Origin: Rhodococcus_D sp039923155
GTDB taxonomy: Bacteria > Actinomycetota > Actinomycetes > Mycobacteriales > Mycobacteriaceae
Assembly: GCA_039923155.1 (NCBI GenBank)
Contig: JBDTDI010000311.1
Location: forward strand, 1-7,928
Direction of reading: 5' to 3'
DNA: 7,928 nt
Part shown: positions 5,015 through 7,928 of the stretch, one piece after another
Layout of the letters: every line of letters begins with the position of its first letter
Position numbering within the stretch: position 1 is the stretch's first letter
Made by a program: the position numbers and the translations under genes
Notes under the pieces: model-generated
Databases searched by the model: none
What the model was told of the DNA's origin: nothing
What the model saw: the letters and a program-made list of their open reading frames with translations, nothing else

Positions 5015-6538
5015 ATGACCAGCTCGACAGGACCGGCCCGCACGGGTGGAGACGACGCGGGCAAGGTTGCGCTGCTCGGTCTCACTTTTGACGACGTGCT
5101 GCTGCTGCCCGACGCCTCCGACGTGATTCCCAGTGGGGTGGACACCTCCACCCAGCTGACCCGCACGATCCGGCTGCGCGCCCCGCTGGTCAGCGCGGCC
5201 ATGGACACGGTGACCGAGTCGAGGATGGCCATCGCCATGGCCCGGGCGGGCGGGATGGGGGTGCTGCACCGCAACCTCTCGGCCAGCGACCAGGCCCACC
5301 AGGTCGAGACGGTCAAGCGCTCGGAGGCCGGCATGGTCACCGACCCCGTGACCTGCTCGACCACCGACACCCTCGCCGAGGTCAACGCGACCTGCGCCCG
5401 CTTCCGCGTGTCCGGTCTGCCGGTCACCGATGCCAGCGGCACGCTCGTCGGCATCATCACCAACCGCGACATGCGCTTCGAGGCCAACCAGCAGCGCACG
5501 GTCGCCGAGGTCATGACGCCGACGCCGCTCATCACCGCCGAGGTCGGAGTGACCGCGGAGGCAGCGCTGGGCCTGCTGCGTCGCCACAAGCTGGAGAAGC
5601 TGCCCATCGTCGACGGCAACGGGCTGCTCCGGGGACTGATCACCGTGAAGGACTTCGTCAAGACCGAGCAGCACCCGGACGCGACCAAGGATGCGGACGG
5701 CCGGCTGCTCGTCGGTGCCGCGGTGGGCGTGGGCGACGACTCCTGGTCGCGGGCAATGATGCTCGTGGACGCCGGGGTCGACGTGCTGATGGTCGACACC
5801 GCCCACGGCCACAACAGCGCAGTGCTGGCGATGGTGGCCAAGCTCCGGGCCGAGGTGGGGGAGCGGGTGCAGGTGGTCGGCGGCAACGTCGCGACCCGGG
5901 CCGGTGCCGCTGCCCTGGTGGAGGCCGGGGCCGACGGGGTCAAGGTCGGCGTGGGCCCGGGCAGCATCTGCACCACCCGGGTGGTGGCCGGTGTCGGCGC
6001 ACCGCAGATCACGGCCATCCTCGAGGCGGTCGCGGTCTGCCGACCAGCCGGTGTCCCGGTGATCGCCGACGGTGGCCTGCAGTTCTCCGGGGACATCGCC
6101 AAGGCCCTCGCCGCGGGTGCGAGCACGGTCATGCTCGGCTCGCTGCTGGCCGGCACCGCGGAGTCCCCCGGCGACCTGGTGCTCGTGAACGGCAAGCAGT
6201 ACAAGATCTACCGAGGCATGGGATCGCTCGGCGCGATGCAGAGCCGCGAGGGCAGCAAGTCCTACTCCAAGGACCGCTACTTCCAGGACGACGTGCTCTC
6301 CGACGACAAGCTCGTGCCCGAGGGCATCGAAGGACGGATCCCGTTCCGGGGCAACCTCGGCCAGGTCGTCCACCAGCTCGTCGGCGGCCTGCGGATGGGG
6401 ATGGGCTACACCGGATCGGCGACCATCTCCGAGCTGCAGCAGGCTCGCTTCGTGCAGATCACCGCGGCCGGGCTCAGGGAGAGCCACCCGCACGACATCG
6501 CGATGACCGTCGAGGCGCCGAACTACACCGTTCGCTGA
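5015..6538 (+). CDS. guaB2: Inosine-5'-monophosphate dehydrogenase GuaB2
   Basis: A 507-residue cytosolic enzyme that oxidises IMP to XMP with NAD+, the committed step to guanine nucleotides. It shows LTFDDVLLLP (about 23-32) and SAAMDTVTE, then two CBS domains replacing a barrel loop (about 107-160 and 167-222). The catalytic loop GVGPGSICTTRVV has C319 as the nucleophile. The phosphate-site segment VIADGGLQFSGDIAKALAAGA, RGMGSLGAM from R400, the flap pair R421-Y422 and the EGIEGRIPFRG segment are also present. All key residues are there, so the enzyme should be active. The ATG at 5015 is preceded by GGAGG (5001-5005) with a 9-base gap; an ORF extension to 4928 would overlap the promoter and has no site. 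Length fits the family (about 490-530). guaB3 follows after 90 bases with no obvious terminator, suggesting one transcript. The CBS pair is where purine nucleotides regulate bacterial IMPDHs. Confidence 0.98.
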   Translation: MTSSTGPARTGGDDAGKVALLGLTFDDVLLLPDASDVIPSGVDTSTQLTRTIRLRAPLVSAAMDTVTESRMAIAMARAGGMGVLHRNLSASDQAHQVETVKRSEAGMVTDPVTCSTTDTLAEVNATCARFRVSGLPVTDASGTLVGIITNRDMRFEANQQRTVAEVMTPTPLITAEVGVTAEAALGLLRRHKLEKLPIVDGNGLLRGLITVKDFVKTEQHPDATKDADGRLLVGAAVGVGDDSWSRAMMLVDAGVDVLMVDTAHGHNSAVLAMVAKLRAEVGERVQVVGGNVATRAGAAALVEAGADGVKVGVGPGSICTTRVVAGVGAPQITAILEAVAVCRPAGVPVIADGGLQFSGDIAKALAAGASTVMLGSLLAGTAESPGDLVLVNGKQYKIYRGMGSLGAMQSREGSKSYSKDRYFQDDVLSDDKLVPEGIEGRIPFRGNLGQVVHQLVGGLRMGMGYTGSATISELQQARFVQITAAGLRESHPHDIAMTVEAPNYTVR

Positions 6539-6628
6539 AGACCCACCCGCCATCCAGCCACCGCCCGCCCACCAGCTCCGGCTGCGCAGACGGCGCACCA
6601 CCCACCACTGCAGGAAAGGGGCCCGCCC

Positions 6629-7771
6629 GTGCGCGAGCTCGTCGAGATCGGCATGGGCCGCACCGCCCGGCGCACCTACGAGCTGGACGACGTGGACATC
6701 GTCCCGTCACGGCGGACCCGCAGCTCACAGGAGGTCTCCACCGCCTGGCAGCTCGACGCCTACCGCTTCGAGGTGCCGGTGCTCGCCCACCCCACGGATG
6801 CGCTGGTGTCGCCCACGACCGCGATCGAGCTGGGCCGCCTCGGCGCGCTCGGGGTGCTGAACGCCGAGGGCCTGTGGGGCCGCCACGCCGACGTCGACGC
6901 GCGGATCGAGGAGGTGGTGGCCGCTGCTGCGTTCGCCGACGACCCCACCGAGGTGGTCCGCCTGCTGCAGCGCCTGCACGCCGCACCGCTGCAGCCCGAC
7001 CTGCTGATCGCGGCCATCGCCGAGGTGCACGACGCGGGGGTCACCACCGCGGTGCGGGTGAGCCCGCAGAACGCGCGTGCACTGACCCCGCTGCTGCTCA
7101 AGGCGGGCCTGGACCTGCTCGTGGTGCAGGGCACCATCATCTCCGCCGAGCACGTCGGTGGGGGCGGGGAGCCGCTGAACCTGAAGACGTTCATCGCCGA
7201 GCTGGACGTTCCCGTCGTCGCCGGCGGGGTCAGCGACCACCGCACCGCGCTGCACCTGATGCGCACCGGCGCGGCCGGGGTCATCGTCGGCTACGGCTCG
7301 ACGCCGGGGGCGACCACCACCGGCGAGGTGCTGGGGATCGGGGTGCCGATGGCGACCGCGATCGCCGACGCCGCCGCCGCGCGGCGGGACTACCTGGACG
7401 AGACCGGGGGGCGCTACGTGCACGTCGTTGCCGACGGTGACATCCACACCTCCGGCGACCTCGCCAAGGCGATCGCGTGCGGTGCCGACGCCGTGGTCCT
7501 CGGCGCCCCGCTGGCCGTCGCCGCGGAGGCACCCGGGCGGGGGTACTTCTGGCCCTCGGCCGCGGCGCACCCCTCCATGCCCCGGGGTGCGGTGTTCGGG
7601 GTGGAGCCGGACGAACCGCGGCCCAGCCTGGCCCGGGTGCTCACCGGCCCGTCCGACGATCCTTACGGGTCGATGAACCTGGTCGGCGGGCTGCGCCGGT
7701 CGATGGCCAAGGCCGGCTACTCGAATCTCAAGGAGTTTCAGCGCGTCGGGCTGTCCGTGCACGCACGCTGA
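6629..7771 (+). CDS. guaB3: IMP dehydrogenase-family paralogue GuaB3, no CBS domains, catalytic Cys absent
   Basis: A 380-residue TIM-barrel protein of the IMPDH/GMP-reductase superfamily, close in length to M. tuberculosis GuaB3 (about 375). Family segments include ELDDVDIVPSRRTRS near the N-terminus, LGALGVLNAEGLWGR, and the VADGDIHTSGDLAKAIACGADAVVLGAPLA phosphate-binding region. There are no CBS domains. The loop equivalent to the catalytic GxGPGSICTT reads GYGSTPGATTT (221-231), placing A228 at the nucleophilic Cys. Ordinary IMPDH chemistry is therefore unlikely, and actinobacterial GuaB3 has no settled function that I know of. The GTG start at 6629 has AGGAAAGGGG (6612-6621) ahead of it. 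The position directly after guaB2 suggests co-transcription and perhaps a role with GuaB2 (hetero-oligomer or nucleotide sensing), which is inference. Annotating it simply as an active IMPDH would over-claim. Confidence 0.93.
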   Translation: MRELVEIGMGRTARRTYELDDVDIVPSRRTRSSQEVSTAWQLDAYRFEVPVLAHPTDALVSPTTAIELGRLGALGVLNAEGLWGRHADVDARIEEVVAAAAFADDPTEVVRLLQRLHAAPLQPDLLIAAIAEVHDAGVTTAVRVSPQNARALTPLLLKAGLDLLVVQGTIISAEHVGGGGEPLNLKTFIAELDVPVVAGGVSDHRTALHLMRTGAAGVIVGYGSTPGATTTGEVLGIGVPMATAIADAAAARRDYLDETGGRYVHVVADGDIHTSGDLAKAIACGADAVVLGAPLAVAAEAPGRGYFWPSAAAHPSMPRGAVFGVEPDEPRPSLARVLTGPSDDPYGSMNLVGGLRRSMAKAGYSNLKEFQRVGLSVHAR

Positions 7772-7780
7772 CGCCTCGGC

Positions 7781-7786
7781 TACGGT
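7781..7786 (+). promoter_or_regulatory. Possible -10 box for the downstream oxidoreductase gene
   Basis: TACGGT in the 50-base gap after guaB3 fits TAnnnT and would start transcription near 7793, just ahead of the TAGGAAGG ribosome site. The -35 position (TGCACG, 7758-7763) is poor, so read-through from guaB3 is an equal possibility. Confidence 0.3.
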
Positions 7787-7821
7787 GGGCCAGGTTACCC
7801 GCGAGTAGGAAGGCCGTGGCG

Positions 7822-7928
7822 ATGAGCGCACCTGGTTCGGCCACGGACGTCGACGTCCTGGTCGTCGGCTCCGGCTTCGGGGGCAGCGTGGCCGCGCTGC
7901 GACTGCGGGAGAAGGGTTACTCCGTCAC
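7822..7928 (+). CDS. choD: GMC-family FAD oxidoreductase, ChoD-like (cholesterol oxidase type), cut by window end
   Basis: Only the first 35 complete codons are in the window. After a short leader the sequence DVLVVGSGFGGSVAALRLREKGYSV is the beta-alpha-beta FAD-binding fold, with the GSGFGG form of GxGxxG. This form and the wording around it match M. tuberculosis ChoD (Rv3409c), which also follows guaB3. There is no Tat signal, so a cytosolic protein is expected if this start is right. ATG 7822 is preferred because TAGGAAGG (7806-7813) sits eight bases ahead; in-frame GTG 7816 would be only two bases from it. The family oxidises sterol or other alcohols, but the substrate cannot be judged from this fragment, and ChoD proteins are not always true cholesterol oxidases. 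Confidence 0.85.
   Translation, partial: MSAPGSATDVDVLVVGSGFGGSVAALRLREKGYSV

Noticed and set aside
5335..5353. GGTCAC-N7-GTGACC inverted repeat in guaB2
   Set aside because: It falls in the Val-Thr-Asp-Pro-Val-Thr codons at the start of the first CBS domain and is explained by protein sequence and GC-rich codon choice.
1..7928. tRNA/rRNA genes, CRISPR arrays, insertion sequences or phage att sites
   Set aside because: No cloverleaf, regular spaced repeats, transposase-like protein or terminal inverted repeats were seen; gene order and composition look like a stable core-genome block.

Overview
The window is very GC-rich DNA with GTG and ATG starts, tight gene overlaps and actinobacterial protein families throughout. 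Its gene order is that of a conserved actinomycete block. From memory, the same block is whiB3-Rv3415c-sigD-rsdA-guaB2-guaB3-choD in Mycobacterium tuberculosis and whiD-bldM-sigma-guaB-guaB3 in Streptomyces. The mixture here (a BldM-like regulator, an Rv3415c-like protein and a ChoD-like oxidase together) suggests a Pseudonocardiales- or Mycobacteriales-type actinomycete. The species cannot be fixed from the sequence.

Layout, left to right. A strong 18-bp hairpin (10-50) closes the left edge. Facing it on the minus strand is a WhiB3/WhiD iron-sulfur regulator (71-364) with a good promoter at 451-480. All remaining genes run on the plus strand: a MerR-type regulator with a cobalamin-binding C-terminus (589-1620); an Rv3415c-like helical-repeat protein of unknown function, coupled to it by a GTGA overlap (1617-2438); a BldM-like orphan response regulator (2523-3119); the ECF sigma factor SigD (3250-3831); its membrane anti-sigma factor RsdA (3824-4879); IMP dehydrogenase GuaB2 (5015-6538); the IMPDH paralogue GuaB3 (6629-7771); and the first 35 codons of a ChoD-like GMC oxidoreductase (7822 to the window edge).

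How the parts fit. The first half is a dense regulatory island: a redox/NO-sensing WhiB protein, a possible cobalamin/light-sensing MerR protein, an atypical response regulator and a sigma/anti-sigma pair. sigD has a putative self-recognised promoter overlapping its start codon and lies downstream of a twin-palindrome dyad. The second half is guanine nucleotide metabolism, with its own candidate promoter at 4899-4929. No gap between genes exceeds 300 bases, and I see no RNA genes, CRISPR arrays, insertion sequences or attachment sites.

Most worth a second look: the BldM-like receiver has lost its phospho-acceptor Asp (Gly54) and two other switch residues. The CarH-like protein keeps the cobalamin-pocket motifs but has Arg where CarH has its light-state His ligand. 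GuaB3 has Ala at the catalytic Cys position. The sigD promoter/start arrangement and the adjacent dyad could form an autoregulatory control element.
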